Shown here one piece after another: positions 26,935-36,154 of a DNA stretch of 64,000 nucleotides (its first letter is position 1; every line of letters begins with the position of its first letter). Position numbers and translations under genes: made by a program. Origin of the DNA: Candidatus Barnesiella excrementigallinarum. Lineage in GTDB: Bacteria > Bacteroidota > Bacteroidia > Bacteroidales > Barnesiellaceae. Under the pieces are notes generated by a model that did not search any database, had not been told where the DNA came from, and was given only the letters and a program-made list of their open reading frames with translations. The stretch covers positions 62,001 through 126,000 of the forward strand of contig DXFL01000023.1 in NCBI GenBank assembly GCA_019114445.1, given 5' to 3'.

Positions 26935-28266
26935 TTATTTTGTCTCAACAAGAGGGCGGCCTATGCTGTGATAGATAAATCCCAATTCTTTCATCTCGGC
27001 CGGCTCATACACATTGCGGCCATCGAATATGACGGGCGATTTCATCACACGAAGCACAGTTGCCCAATCGGGCATACGGAACTCTTTCCATTCGGTCACA
27101 ATCAACAAAGCGTCGACATCGGTCACAGCCTCATAAATATTTTCGGCATACTCCACCCGATCGCCTATCCGTCGACGGCATTCGGGCATAGCCACCGGGT
27201 CGTACACCCGTACCTGAGCCCCTGCCGAGCAAAGTTTGTCGATCAAAATCAAAGCCGGGGCTTCGCGCATATCGTCGGTCTCGGGCTTGAACGACAGCCC
27301 CCACACGGCAAATTTCCGTCCCGCAAGATCTCCCTCAAAATAATGCGACAGCCTATGGTAAAGCAACTCCTTTTGCGACTCGTTCACCCGTTCGACGGCT
27401 TTCAATATTTGCATATCACAACCGTTTTCCTCGGCCGTTTTAATCAAAGCCTTTACATCTTTGGGGAAGCAAGAACCGCCATATCCGCAACCGGCATAGA
27501 GGAAACGGCTCCCGATACGGTCGTCGGCGCCGATACCCTTACGCACCGCATTCACGTCGGCACCCACCTCGTCGCACAACAATGCAATCTCGTTCATAAA
27601 ACTAATACGGGTAGCCAACATGGCATTAGCCGCATATTTGATCATCTCGGCCGAAGGTATGTCGGTAATGATAATCCGGTATTTGTTAATCATAAACGGC
27701 TTGTAAAGCTTCTGCATCAAAGTTTCGGCACGTTTGCTCTCCACCCCTACCACCACACGGTCGGGACGCATAAAGTCGACAATGGCATTTCCCTCTTTCA
27801 GGAATTCGGGATTAGAAGCCACATCAAATTCGATATTCACTCCACGTTTATCCAACTCCTCCTGTATAGCAGCTTTCACCTTCCGAGCCGTACCCACCGG
27901 TACGGTACTCTTCGTCACGACTACCAAATAGTCGGTCATATAGCGTCCTACGGTGTGAGCTACATCAAGCACATAGTGCAAATCGGCCGATCCGTCCTCA
28001 TCGGGTGGCGTCCCCACGGCGCTGAACAAAATCTCCACCCCGTCGAGACAGGTCGACAAATCGGTCGAAAAACGTAACCGTCCGGCCTTCATATTTCGAA
28101 TAACCATCTCGTCGAGCCCCGGCTCGTAAATGGGAATATCACCGCGTTCTATGCGAGCTATTTTCTCCGTATCTATATCCACGCAAACGACGTCCACTCC
28201 TATTTCGGCAAAACAAGTACCCGTGACCAAACCCACATAACCTGTACCCACTACTGCTATCTTCAT
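26935..28266 (-). CDS. ugd: UDP-glucose 6-dehydrogenase
   Basis: NAD-dependent enzyme oxidising UDP-glucose to UDP-glucuronate for capsule or surface glycans. The start MKIAVVGTGYVG is the Rossmann fingerprint, and the catalytic Cys is in GYGGSCFPKD. The ATG at 28266 is chosen because it opens the dinucleotide-binding fold; an in-frame extension of 29 codons upstream contains no conserved residues and crosses the promoter. The product is 443 residues, normal for the family. The promoter TTTG-N19-TATATTTG (28287-28317, minus) ends 20 bp upstream. A UDP-N-acetylmannosamine dehydrogenase is the main alternative but less likely. Confidence 0.93.
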   Translation of the reverse strand: MKIAVVGTGYVGLVTGTCFAEIGVDVVCVDIDTEKIARIERGDIPIYEPGLDEMVIRNMKAGRLRFSTDLSTCLDGVEILFSAVGTPPDEDGSADLHYVLDVAHTVGRYMTDYLVVVTKSTVPVGTARKVKAAIQEELDKRGVNIEFDVASNPEFLKEGNAIVDFMRPDRVVVGVESKRAETLMQKLYKPFMINKYRIIITDIPSAEMIKYAANAMLATRISFMNEIALLCDEVGADVNAVRKGIGADDRIGSRFLYAGCGYGGSCFPKDVKALIKTAEENGCDMQILKAVERVNESQKELLYHRLSHYFEGDLAGRKFAVWGLSFKPETDDMREAPALILIDKLCSAGAQVRVYDPVAMPECRRRIGDRVEYAENIYEAVTDVDALLIVTEWKEFRMPDWATVLRVMKSPVIFDGRNVYEPAEMKELGFIYHSIGRPLVETK

Positions 28267-28286
28267 ATATCTTTCAATTTTTTTTG

Positions 28287-28317
28287 CAAATATACTATTC
28301 CCAAGAGTATAATCAAA
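28287..28317 (-). promoter_or_regulatory. Promoter of ugd
   Basis: Perfect TTTG-N19-TATATTTG on the minus strand, 20 bp ahead of the ATG. Confidence 0.8.
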
Positions 28318-28427
28318 CAAAAATTCACACCATTCCCCTTTCTCGTTTAGCATTCGAAACTCCTCTCAACATTTCTAAATTATGTCATAAAACCCCAAAA
28401 TTAGTACTCCATATAAGAAAATTTTTT

Positions 28428-28435
28428 TATCTTTG
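28428..28435 (+). promoter_or_regulatory. -7 element of the DUF4493/PCMD operon
   Basis: TATCTTTG, an exact TAnnTTTG match, 100 bp ahead of the first ATG, so the operon would have a leader of about 93 nt. No clear -33 box is seen. Confidence 0.6.
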
Positions 28436-28535
28436 AGCCGATTTTGCATTCGTAAGAACTGTAAAATCCATACATAGTTCATTCACAGACAGCGTATTAA
28501 GCATTCATGAATGACAAAATTTAAACTAAAAAAGC

Positions 28536-31139
28536 ATGAAATTAAGAACACTCTTCCTGTATAGCACAGCTATGCTATTGTTAGTATCGTGTGCTAAAGA
28601 GGATGGACAAGAAGCGGCGGGATATGGAGCCATCAACGTGCAGCTTTCAACCGATTTCCAAGCAATTCCCGTCACTCGTGCTACAACAGCTTCGTCCTCC
28701 ACAACCGAGAATCCCGATGTAAGCGAATTTGCTTTGAAATTAGTCTCCTCCGACGGAAGTTTTTCCCGGGCATGGGACAATTTGGCAGCATTCGACCCCA
28801 CCGAAAAAATACCGGTCGGGAGCTACACCATGAGTGCATTCTATGGCAACATCAACACCGAAGGCTTTGAAACACCTTTCTATTTGGGCGAAACCGACCT
28901 TTCTGTTCGAGATCGCGAAAGCACCTCGGTAGAAATCCTGTGTACGTTGGCCAACGTAAAAGTAACCGTCGAATACTCCGAAGCATTCAAAAAATACTTT
29001 GCCGACTACTCGACGACCATTCGGTCGACCGGAGGCTCACCCATCGAATTTGCAAAAGACGAAATGCGGGCCGCCTATGTCAAACCCGGAAAAATTACGA
29101 TTCAAACCTATTTGAAGAAACAAAACGGTATCGAATCGACTTTCGAGCCGGCCGCCATCGAAAATGCGACCGCCCGGCAACACTACCGTATAAAACTCGA
29201 CATTGCCGACAACAACGCCGGTGAGGCCCAACTCAATATCAGCTTCGACGAAGCTACCGAAACGGTTCCTATCGCTATCGACATATCCGACGAGGTTATG
29301 GTGGCTCCGGCTCCCTCGTTCCTCATTTCGGGATTCGAATCGGGAACTCCTCTCGAAGTCAAAGAGTATAGCTCTCCCAGCGAAAAAGAGGTAAACATTT
29401 CTATCACGGCCAAAGCCGGCATTTCCAGTTGTACACTCACGACATCGTCGTCCAGCCTCGAAAGTCAAGGTTGGCCGCAAGAGATCGATTTGGTAAACAT
29501 GAGTTCGGAAAATACGGCATTACTCAACCGCTTAGGACTGAAAACCAAAGGCCTCTCCGAAATGGGTGGAAAACTGGGCTTTATCGACTTCTCCCAAATT
29601 TTCTCTTACCTGTATATAAACAACGGTAACGACCTCCATACCTTTACCGTGTCGGTGAAAGACATTTACGGGAAAGTGTGCGAGACACCCGTTACCCTCT
29701 CGGTAAAAAATCAACCGCTCACATTTGCGCTATCCACCCCCGACGCAATCTTTGTAGGTAGCTCTTCGGCTACCATACCGGTAGAATTCGACGGGCCGGA
29801 CATCAGCCAAGTAAAATTCAGCTACATCGATGGCGAAAGCGGTCAAAAAACAAACTGCACATCGAGCATACTTTCCAGCGAAGGAAATTTACATCAGGTA
29901 AAAATATCGCTTCACGCCACGAACAAACCGGTCGAAATAGAAGCCTCGTTTGGCAACGGTTCTAAAACCGTATCGACCGTTATACCCGTTAAGACACCCG
30001 AATTCAACATCACAGCCGAAGACTACGACATTTGGGCCAAGAAAGCCATCGTGAAACTCACCGCTACCGATTCGCAATACCAAGATGCCGTAAACCGTTA
30101 TGCCATACTCTATACCAACAACACCGGAGAGTGGGTTCAAGCCACATCGACTTCCAAGAACGGTTTATTCACAATTACCGGCCTAACCCCCGACACCGAA
30201 TATCAACTGCGGGGATCGTGCAACAGCGCGCAAGAAAATGTCAATTACAGCGGCGACTGCACCCTGCGCACCGAAGTTGCGGCCACCGTGCCCAACGGCG
30301 ATTTCGAAGAATTGGCACAGACCATCAATGTTTCCGGCATAAAACAAGGAGGACAATACTCGGTATGGCCTGCCGATTACCAAAACACTTGCTCATTCAC
30401 CATACAAGAGCCTACCAATTGGAGCAGTGTTAATGCAAAAACTTGCAATACATCGGCAGCCAATCAAATGTCGTGGTTTGTAATCCCGTCGACCTACAAT
30501 ACCACGCTCTCTTGGAGTGCTTACCGCGATTTTGGAAGGCAAACACAAACGCCCGATATTTATACCAACCTTGCCGCACAAAGCGGGAACAACGCCATGA
30601 TCGTGCGCAATGTAGCTTGGGATGCCAATGGTTCTACGCCCAGTAAATCGGGAGGAGCATTCAATACCACCTACTACAATACCAATGTGCCCTCCATAGC
30701 CAACCGCTCGGCCGGCAAACTTTTCTTGGGAAGCTACTCTTATGCCAATGGTACCGAAACCTACAACGAGGGTATCAGCTTTGCCTCGCGGCCTTCGGCC
30801 TTGAAAGGCTGGTACAAATATACCAACGACAGCAACGATCCTTCCGAAACAGGAACGGTAACCGTAACGCTACTCAATGGCGAGACCATCATTGGTACCG
30901 GTACCGCCGACCTTTCGGCCGCAACCAATTATACCGAATTCACGGTACCCGTTACCTACTCGGTAACCAACCAAAAAGCCACTTCGTTGAAAGTGATGAT
31001 TACTTCGTCGAACCACGCATCGTATAACCAAAACGAAGAGACCTCTTCCATAAAAACGACCACCTACAATGGCCAATACGAATCTTGTTCGAGAGGAGCA
31101 ATGCTTACCGTCGACAACTTAACTTTTACTTACGAATAA
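28536..31139 (+). CDS. DUF4493/PCMD surface lipoprotein
   Basis: An 867-residue lipoprotein (lipid Cys at 19, SC-AKEDGQEA with acidic residues after it, the pattern that sends Bacteroidetes lipoproteins to the cell surface). Domains, in order: DUF4493 about 30-225; two Ig-like modules to about 490; a fibronectin-III-like module with DIWAKKA near 498 and a GLTPDTEYQL turn; a PCMD (putative carbohydrate metabolism) domain from VPNGDFEE near 585 to the end. No catalytic residues are known for PCMD. It is first of six genes spaced by 13 bp or less. DUF4493 and PCMD assignments are from memory of the families. Confidence 0.8.
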   Translation: MKLRTLFLYSTAMLLLVSCAKEDGQEAAGYGAINVQLSTDFQAIPVTRATTASSSTTENPDVSEFALKLVSSDGSFSRAWDNLAAFDPTEKIPVGSYTMSAFYGNINTEGFETPFYLGETDLSVRDRESTSVEILCTLANVKVTVEYSEAFKKYFADYSTTIRSTGGSPIEFAKDEMRAAYVKPGKITIQTYLKKQNGIESTFEPAAIENATARQHYRIKLDIADNNAGEAQLNISFDEATETVPIAIDISDEVMVAPAPSFLISGFESGTPLEVKEYSSPSEKEVNISITAKAGISSCTLTTSSSSLESQGWPQEIDLVNMSSENTALLNRLGLKTKGLSEMGGKLGFIDFSQIFSYLYINNGNDLHTFTVSVKDIYGKVCETPVTLSVKNQPLTFALSTPDAIFVGSSSATIPVEFDGPDISQVKFSYIDGESGQKTNCTSSILSSEGNLHQVKISLHATNKPVEIEASFGNGSKTVSTVIPVKTPEFNITAEDYDIWAKKAIVKLTATDSQYQDAVNRYAILYTNNTGEWVQATSTSKNGLFTITGLTPDTEYQLRGSCNSAQENVNYSGDCTLRTEVAATVPNGDFEELAQTINVSGIKQGGQYSVWPADYQNTCSFTIQEPTNWSSVNAKTCNTSAANQMSWFVIPSTYNTTLSWSAYRDFGRQTQTPDIYTNLAAQSGNNAMIVRNVAWDANGSTPSKSGGAFNTTYYNTNVPSIANRSAGKLFLGSYSYANGTETYNEGISFASRPSALKGWYKYTNDSNDPSETGTVTVTLLNGETIIGTGTADLSAATNYTEFTVPVTYSVTNQKATSLKVMITSSNHASYNQNEETSSIKTTTYNGQYESCSRGAMLTVDNLTFTYE

Positions 31140-31152
31140 AACACATAGCGAT

Positions 31153-32442
31153 ATGAAAAATATATTTTATATAGCATTGACCATACTCATGGGACTGGCA
31201 GCAGCCTCGTGCGACCGGGAAAACATTACCTATGACTTAGGTACCGATCATACGTCGGGGAAAACCGGTACACTCGATTTAACCTCTTTCGACGCCATAC
31301 CCAGCGGCGATGTAAAAGAAATGCAGAAACAGCCCGTCAGCCGAGCTGTCGATGTAAGCGATTTCTCCGTACAGATATATCGGGTAGATGGCGCAAGTGA
31401 AACCCTCGACAAAAACTGGAAATACAGCGAGACCCCCGAAATTGTCGACTTAAACGTAGGCAATTACAACTTAAAGGTATTCTCTCACGAAGTTCAAGCC
31501 GCCGAATGGGAAAAGCCCTATTACTATGCCGACAGGGCCTTTACCATCGAAGAGAACAAAGTAACCCCCATCGACACGATTGTCTGCACGCTTCAAAACA
31601 TTAAAGTCACGGTCGCCTACTCCCAAGACCTGCAAATGCTCATGGGCAGCGACTGTAAAGTGACGATTGTTGTGGGTGAAGGCTCGCTCGACTTTGTTCA
31701 GAACGAAGCACGTGCCGGATACTTCCGCTCCGACAGCGAAAGCAACCTGCTTATCGCCACCTTCTCCGGCACTATCGACGGACACGAAGAGGTCAACCGC
31801 ATTCAAGTCGATAACGTGAAAGCCGGCGACTGGCGCAAAATTACCTACGACATCAAACGTCCCGAACCGGGAAGCGAAAGCGGAACCATAACAACTCCCT
31901 CGATTACAATCGACGCCACGTGCGAAATTATCGACCACGAAGGTAACGTAACGATCGATGAAGAGGTAATCGAAGATCCCAATCCCATCGAACCGGGCAC
32001 CGATCCCGACCCCGGTACCGATCCCGATGATCCCACACCCGGTGAAGGTCCGAAGATTACCAGTGAAACGGTTGCATTGGGTACGCCGGTAGTGATAACC
32101 GACGATTTACAGGTTAAAATAAATGTAACCAGTTCCGACCCGAACGGGCTCACCGCCCTTACGGTCGATATAGAGTCGCCCACCCTTACTCCCGAAGAAC
32201 TTTCGGGCATAGGTCTGTCCGACCACCTCGACCTGGCAAATCCGGGAGAGATGAAACCTGCTCTTGAAAGCTTAGGGTTCCCCACAGCCGACAAGGTTCT
32301 CAATCAAGCCTCGGCACCTTTCGACATCACAAATTTCCTCCCAATGCTAAAACTGTTGGGAGCCGGAACCCACACCTTCGTCATTACGGCGACCGACGCT
32401 CAGGGAACCACGACCGAATCACTAATCCTCGTAACCGAATAA
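31153..32442 (+). CDS. DUF4493 lipoprotein without PCMD domain
   Basis: A 429-residue lipoprotein (lipid Cys at 20, ASC-DREN). The DUF4493 domain covers about 35-235. It is followed by an Asp/Pro/Gly-rich, low-complexity linker near 276-300, then an Ig-like module (about 305-429) matching the one that follows DUF4493 in the two flanking lipoproteins. The chain then stops. It lacks the fibronectin-like and PCMD modules of its neighbours and looks like a short paralogue. It lies 13 bp downstream of the first gene and 1 bp upstream of the third. Confidence 0.78.
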   Translation: MKNIFYIALTILMGLAAASCDRENITYDLGTDHTSGKTGTLDLTSFDAIPSGDVKEMQKQPVSRAVDVSDFSVQIYRVDGASETLDKNWKYSETPEIVDLNVGNYNLKVFSHEVQAAEWEKPYYYADRAFTIEENKVTPIDTIVCTLQNIKVTVAYSQDLQMLMGSDCKVTIVVGEGSLDFVQNEARAGYFRSDSESNLLIATFSGTIDGHEEVNRIQVDNVKAGDWRKITYDIKRPEPGSESGTITTPSITIDATCEIIDHEGNVTIDEEVIEDPNPIEPGTDPDPGTDPDDPTPGEGPKITSETVALGTPVVITDDLQVKINVTSSDPNGLTALTVDIESPTLTPEELSGIGLSDHLDLANPGEMKPALESLGFPTADKVLNQASAPFDITNFLPMLKLLGAGTHTFVITATDAQGTTTESLILVTE

Positions 32443-32443
32443 T

Positions 32444-34558
32444 ATGAAACGATATATAAAAACATATTTTACATACGGATTGCTCCTCTTGGGGGTACTC
32501 TCGGCTTGTAAAGAAGAAGATCTGACTCTGGGCGAAGGGTCGGTGAAATTGAATACGCGGCTTTCCGACGACGTAACCGTCGTTTCCCGAGCTGTCGATG
32601 AAGATATTCTCGCCACCATGCAAACCCGTATTTACAGCAGTAAGGGACTCATTCGTTACTACGACATAAACAACCCCATGCCCGCACTCCTCAACTTGGC
32701 CAGCGGACAGTATCGCGCATTTGTCGTGGCCGGCGACTCGGTGCCTGCGGCATTCAACACGCCCTACTATACCGGTTCGGCCGACTTCCCCGTACAAAGT
32801 GGGCAAACCACAACGGCCGACGTAACCTGTACCATTGCCAACACCTTGGCTACGGTAGCCTTTGCACCCGAATTGGCCGAAGTAGTGAGCGACTACAAAG
32901 TGAAAATATTCACGACCAACGGCGAACTCTACTTCACCGAAGCTACGCTCGATTCGGTAGGTTATTATATGTTTAACACCAAAGAGCGCAATTTGGGTTG
33001 GAGCTTCGAAGGAAAGAAAACCGACGGCAAAACGTATACCCAATCGGGTATGATCGAAAATGTGGCCCGAGCCACCAAATATGCCTTCACGTTCAGCTAC
33101 AATGCCGATAATGCGGCTACCGGTGGAACATTTATCGACATCAAAGTAGACGAATCGACAGTCGACACGAATCACAGCATTATCATTACGCAAAAGCCGC
33201 AAATCGTAGGCGAAAAATTCGACATTACCCAATCGCTTTACTACGAAAGCAGTAATGGCGAGGGAACTTCCGTGTGGGTAAATGCTGCAACCCGGTTGAC
33301 CAGTGTTACACTCTCTTGCGACAAACTTCCGGCATTGGGATTCTCGGCCGAATCGGTCGATTTCCTCTCGGAAAACCAAACGCTTATCGACGAATTTACC
33401 GGAAAGGGAATCGAAAGCAAACACACCTATCAAGAGGATAAGGACCTCTCGAATGTAAAAATCACACTCTCCGAGGCCTTTATCAACTCACTGCCCGAAG
33501 ACGAATACATCTTTACGATAAAAGCCGTAGATAACAGTGAAAAAGAGAATGTCCAAACTCTCACGATTGTTGTATCCGACGCGATTGTCGTAACCGAAGA
33601 ACCGGCCAGAGCCGACATTTGGGCCAAAAAAGCCACATTGGCAGGTTCGCTCGTAAAAGCCACCTCGGAACAGCTATCCTTCCAATACCGCAAACAGGGC
33701 GAGGCTCAATGGACCAGCATTCCCGCCAGCCTGTCGGGCTCGAAGCTAACAGCCGAAGTGACCGGGCTCGAACCGGGAACCACCTACGAATACCAAGCGG
33801 TTGCCGGCACACAAGCCTCGGTAAAAACAGCGACCTTCACCACCGAAACCGCCACGGCTCTACCCAACAGCAGTTTCGAAAACTGGCAAACCATCTCGTC
33901 GGGAGCCATGGTTCTCTACGGACCGGGAGAAGATATGTTCTGGGATAGCGGTAACCACGGATCTGCTTCCATGAGTACCAACATAACAACCCCCGACGAA
34001 ACCTACACGCACAGCGGGCAATACTCCGCCAAACTGCAATCGCAATTTGTAGGGTTAGGTGGAATCATTGGTAAATTTGCCGCCGGTAACCTCTTTATTG
34101 GCCAGTATGTAGGAACCGACGGAACCAACGGTATTCTCGACTTCGGTCGTACATTCACCTCCCGCCCGGCCAAACTGAAAGGGTATATCAAATACACCCC
34201 GGGAACGGTAAATTACTCCGAAACCGATGCGCTTCCCAATGGAGCCACCGACATTGGCAGTATCTATATCGCCCTCGGCGACTGGGACGCTCCGGTGCGT
34301 ATCACCACCAAAGATAAGAACCTGTTCAACAAAGACGACGAAAAAATCATCGCCTATGGCGAATGGGACATCACATCGACGGTACAAGGCACCGACGGCG
34401 GATTGATGGAATTTGAGATCCCGCTCGACTACCGCTCGCTCGACCGGATACCGACCTATATCGTAATCGTAGCGTCGGCCAGCAAATACGGCGACTACTT
34501 TACCGGTAGCGGCAGCAGTACAATGTGGATCGACGACTTAGAACTGGTTTATGAATAA
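32444..34558 (+). CDS. DUF4493/PCMD surface lipoprotein
   Basis: A 704-residue lipoprotein (lipid Cys at 22, SAC-KEEDLTLGEG, strongly acidic export signal). Order: DUF4493 about 30-225, Ig-like module about 250-390, fibronectin-III-like module starting DIWAKKA near 392 (GLEPGTTYEYQ turn), PCMD from LPNSSFEN near 473 to the end. PCMD here has the patterns GKFAAGNLFIGQY and YGDYFTGSGSSTMWIDD that recur in the last gene of the operon. It starts 1 bp after the previous stop and its stop overlaps the next start by 8 bp, so the operon is probably translationally coupled. Confidence 0.8.
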   Translation: MKRYIKTYFTYGLLLLGVLSACKEEDLTLGEGSVKLNTRLSDDVTVVSRAVDEDILATMQTRIYSSKGLIRYYDINNPMPALLNLASGQYRAFVVAGDSVPAAFNTPYYTGSADFPVQSGQTTTADVTCTIANTLATVAFAPELAEVVSDYKVKIFTTNGELYFTEATLDSVGYYMFNTKERNLGWSFEGKKTDGKTYTQSGMIENVARATKYAFTFSYNADNAATGGTFIDIKVDESTVDTNHSIIITQKPQIVGEKFDITQSLYYESSNGEGTSVWVNAATRLTSVTLSCDKLPALGFSAESVDFLSENQTLIDEFTGKGIESKHTYQEDKDLSNVKITLSEAFINSLPEDEYIFTIKAVDNSEKENVQTLTIVVSDAIVVTEEPARADIWAKKATLAGSLVKATSEQLSFQYRKQGEAQWTSIPASLSGSKLTAEVTGLEPGTTYEYQAVAGTQASVKTATFTTETATALPNSSFENWQTISSGAMVLYGPGEDMFWDSGNHGSASMSTNITTPDETYTHSGQYSAKLQSQFVGLGGIIGKFAAGNLFIGQYVGTDGTNGILDFGRTFTSRPAKLKGYIKYTPGTVNYSETDALPNGATDIGSIYIALGDWDAPVRITTKDKNLFNKDDEKIIAYGEWDITSTVQGTDGGLMEFEIPLDYRSLDRIPTYIVIVASASKYGDYFTGSGSSTMWIDDLELVYE

Positions 34559-35285
34559 AAAAATCATTTTTGCCATACTCGCATTTCTTTGTGCAGGAGC
34601 CCAATTGGCTCCTGCACAGGAATTCGACCGGGGTATCGTGTTGAATACATTCATTCCCAAAGGGCAATGGGTGGTGGGCAACTCCATATCCTACTCGGAG
34701 TATAGCAACAATAACTACCAATTCATCGTTATCGAAAACATGGACGGTATCGGATATAATTTCAAGATAAGTCCCATGTTTTGCTACATCGTCAAAGACA
34801 ATTTGGGTGTGGGTGGACGGTTTGCCTACGAACGCAGCCTCACCAAACTCAACGGAGCCTCGGTAAAACTCGGCGACGATATTAATTTCGACATCGACAA
34901 CCTATATAGCCTCAGCCACTCCTATTCGGGAATAGCCATCATGCGCAACTACATCAGCATTGGCAACAGCAACCGGTTCGGGCTATTCAACGAATTGCAA
35001 CTGAATTTGGGCGGAGGCGAATCGAAAATGGTTAGCGGAACAGGCGAATCGCTTACCGGCACATTCGAACGGTCGTTCAACCTCAAAATAGGTATCGCCC
35101 CCGGACTAATGGCTTTTATAAACGATTATACAGCCATCGAAGTAAATGTGGGTGTCTTAGGTTTTAATTACAGTCATGTCAAACAAACGACCGACCAAGT
35201 TTACACCGGAAAACGGTCGCAAAATTTGGCCAATTTCAAGGTAAACATCTTCTCGTTGGGTTTAGGTATCGCTTTTTATTTATGA
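34551..35285 (+). CDS. Beta-barrel-like outer membrane protein, paralogue 1
   Basis: A 244-residue protein with a signal peptide (cleavage near APAQ-EF, residue 24). Alternating strands run to a C-terminal aliphatic/aromatic residue (GIAFYL). Recognisable patterns are IPKGQWVVG, FKISPMFCYIVKDNLGVGGRF and RFGLFNELQLNLGGG. It is not a named family that I recognise. It resembles the next gene over most of its length, so it arose by tandem duplication. It overlaps the preceding lipoprotein gene by 8 bp. Confidence 0.7.
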   Translation: MNKKIIFAILAFLCAGAQLAPAQEFDRGIVLNTFIPKGQWVVGNSISYSEYSNNNYQFIVIENMDGIGYNFKISPMFCYIVKDNLGVGGRFAYERSLTKLNGASVKLGDDINFDIDNLYSLSHSYSGIAIMRNYISIGNSNRFGLFNELQLNLGGGESKMVSGTGESLTGTFERSFNLKIGIAPGLMAFINDYTAIEVNVGVLGFNYSHVKQTTDQVYTGKRSQNLANFKVNIFSLGLGIAFYL

Positions 35286-36148
35286 CGAAATTCAAATACA
35301 TATTGGCATTCATTGGCTTCATCTTGCCCGGAGGTGCAACACTTCAAGCTGTCGAACAAGATTCAACGGCAGTGGAAGAGGTGACCGCAGTTGTTGCCCC
35401 CGAACAAATTCCCAAACAGATCGAAGCGAACCTTTCGACCCCCGATACCATCATCGGGAAGAGAGGGTTCAACCGCAAAAAATATACACGAGGGCTCAAA
35501 AATTACCTGCTCATCCCCAAAAAACAATGGATTGTCGGGTTAACCCTCTCGCATGGCGAGTTCGACAGCCAAGACAACAACTTGTTTGTTTTCATCAAAG
35601 ATTTCAATTTCAAAGGAAACATTACCACGTTGAATCCATATTTGGGATACTTTATTAAAGACAACGAGTGTATAGGTATAAAACTAGGTTACAGCCACCT
35701 AAGTGCCAACCTCGACAACCTCGACATCAACATCGATGCCGATATGCAATTCCATTTAGGCGATATGCGATATTTGGGCGAGACCTTCTCGGCAGCAATA
35801 TTTCACCGATCCTACATCGGTATCGACCGAAACAAACGATTCGGCTTCTTTAACGAAACCGAGTTGGCCTTTTCGAGTGGATCGAACCGCTTTGTGAGAG
35901 GTACCGACGAATCACTACGTAATACCAAAACAACCACTTCCGAAATTAAACTGGGATTGAATCCGGGCTTTTGCGTGTTCATTATGAACAACATCAGCAC
36001 CAGTATCTCGTTTGGTGTAGCCGGGTTACGCTACGGCACCATCAAACAGACGACCAATGGTGTAGAAACCGGTAGCCGGCGATCGAGCGGAGCCGATTTC
36101 AAACTCAACCTCTTCAATATAAACATCGGTATGTGCCTTCATATATAG
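35282..36148 (+). CDS. Beta-barrel-like outer membrane protein, paralogue 2
   Basis: A 288-residue protein with a signal-like N-terminus (MTKFKYILAFIGFILPGGA) and an extra 50-residue Glu/Val/Pro-rich segment before the barrel region. It shares IPKKQWIVG, LNPYLGYFIKDNECIGIKLGY and RFGFFNETELAFSSG with the upstream gene. The start overlaps the previous stop as ATGA (4 bp), classic translational coupling. Its last residues are MCLHI. The two barrels are probably partners in the envelope, but whether they form a pore is unknown. Confidence 0.7.
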   Translation: MTKFKYILAFIGFILPGGATLQAVEQDSTAVEEVTAVVAPEQIPKQIEANLSTPDTIIGKRGFNRKKYTRGLKNYLLIPKKQWIVGLTLSHGEFDSQDNNLFVFIKDFNFKGNITTLNPYLGYFIKDNECIGIKLGYSHLSANLDNLDINIDADMQFHLGDMRYLGETFSAAIFHRSYIGIDRNKRFGFFNETELAFSSGSNRFVRGTDESLRNTKTTTSEIKLGLNPGFCVFIMNNISTSISFGVAGLRYGTIKQTTNGVETGSRRSSGADFKLNLFNINIGMCLHI

Positions 36149-36154
36149 AATAAC

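Noticed and set aside
26833-28077. Long plus-strand frame opposite ugd
   Set aside because: Antisense shadow. Residues are His/Arg-rich and unlike any family.
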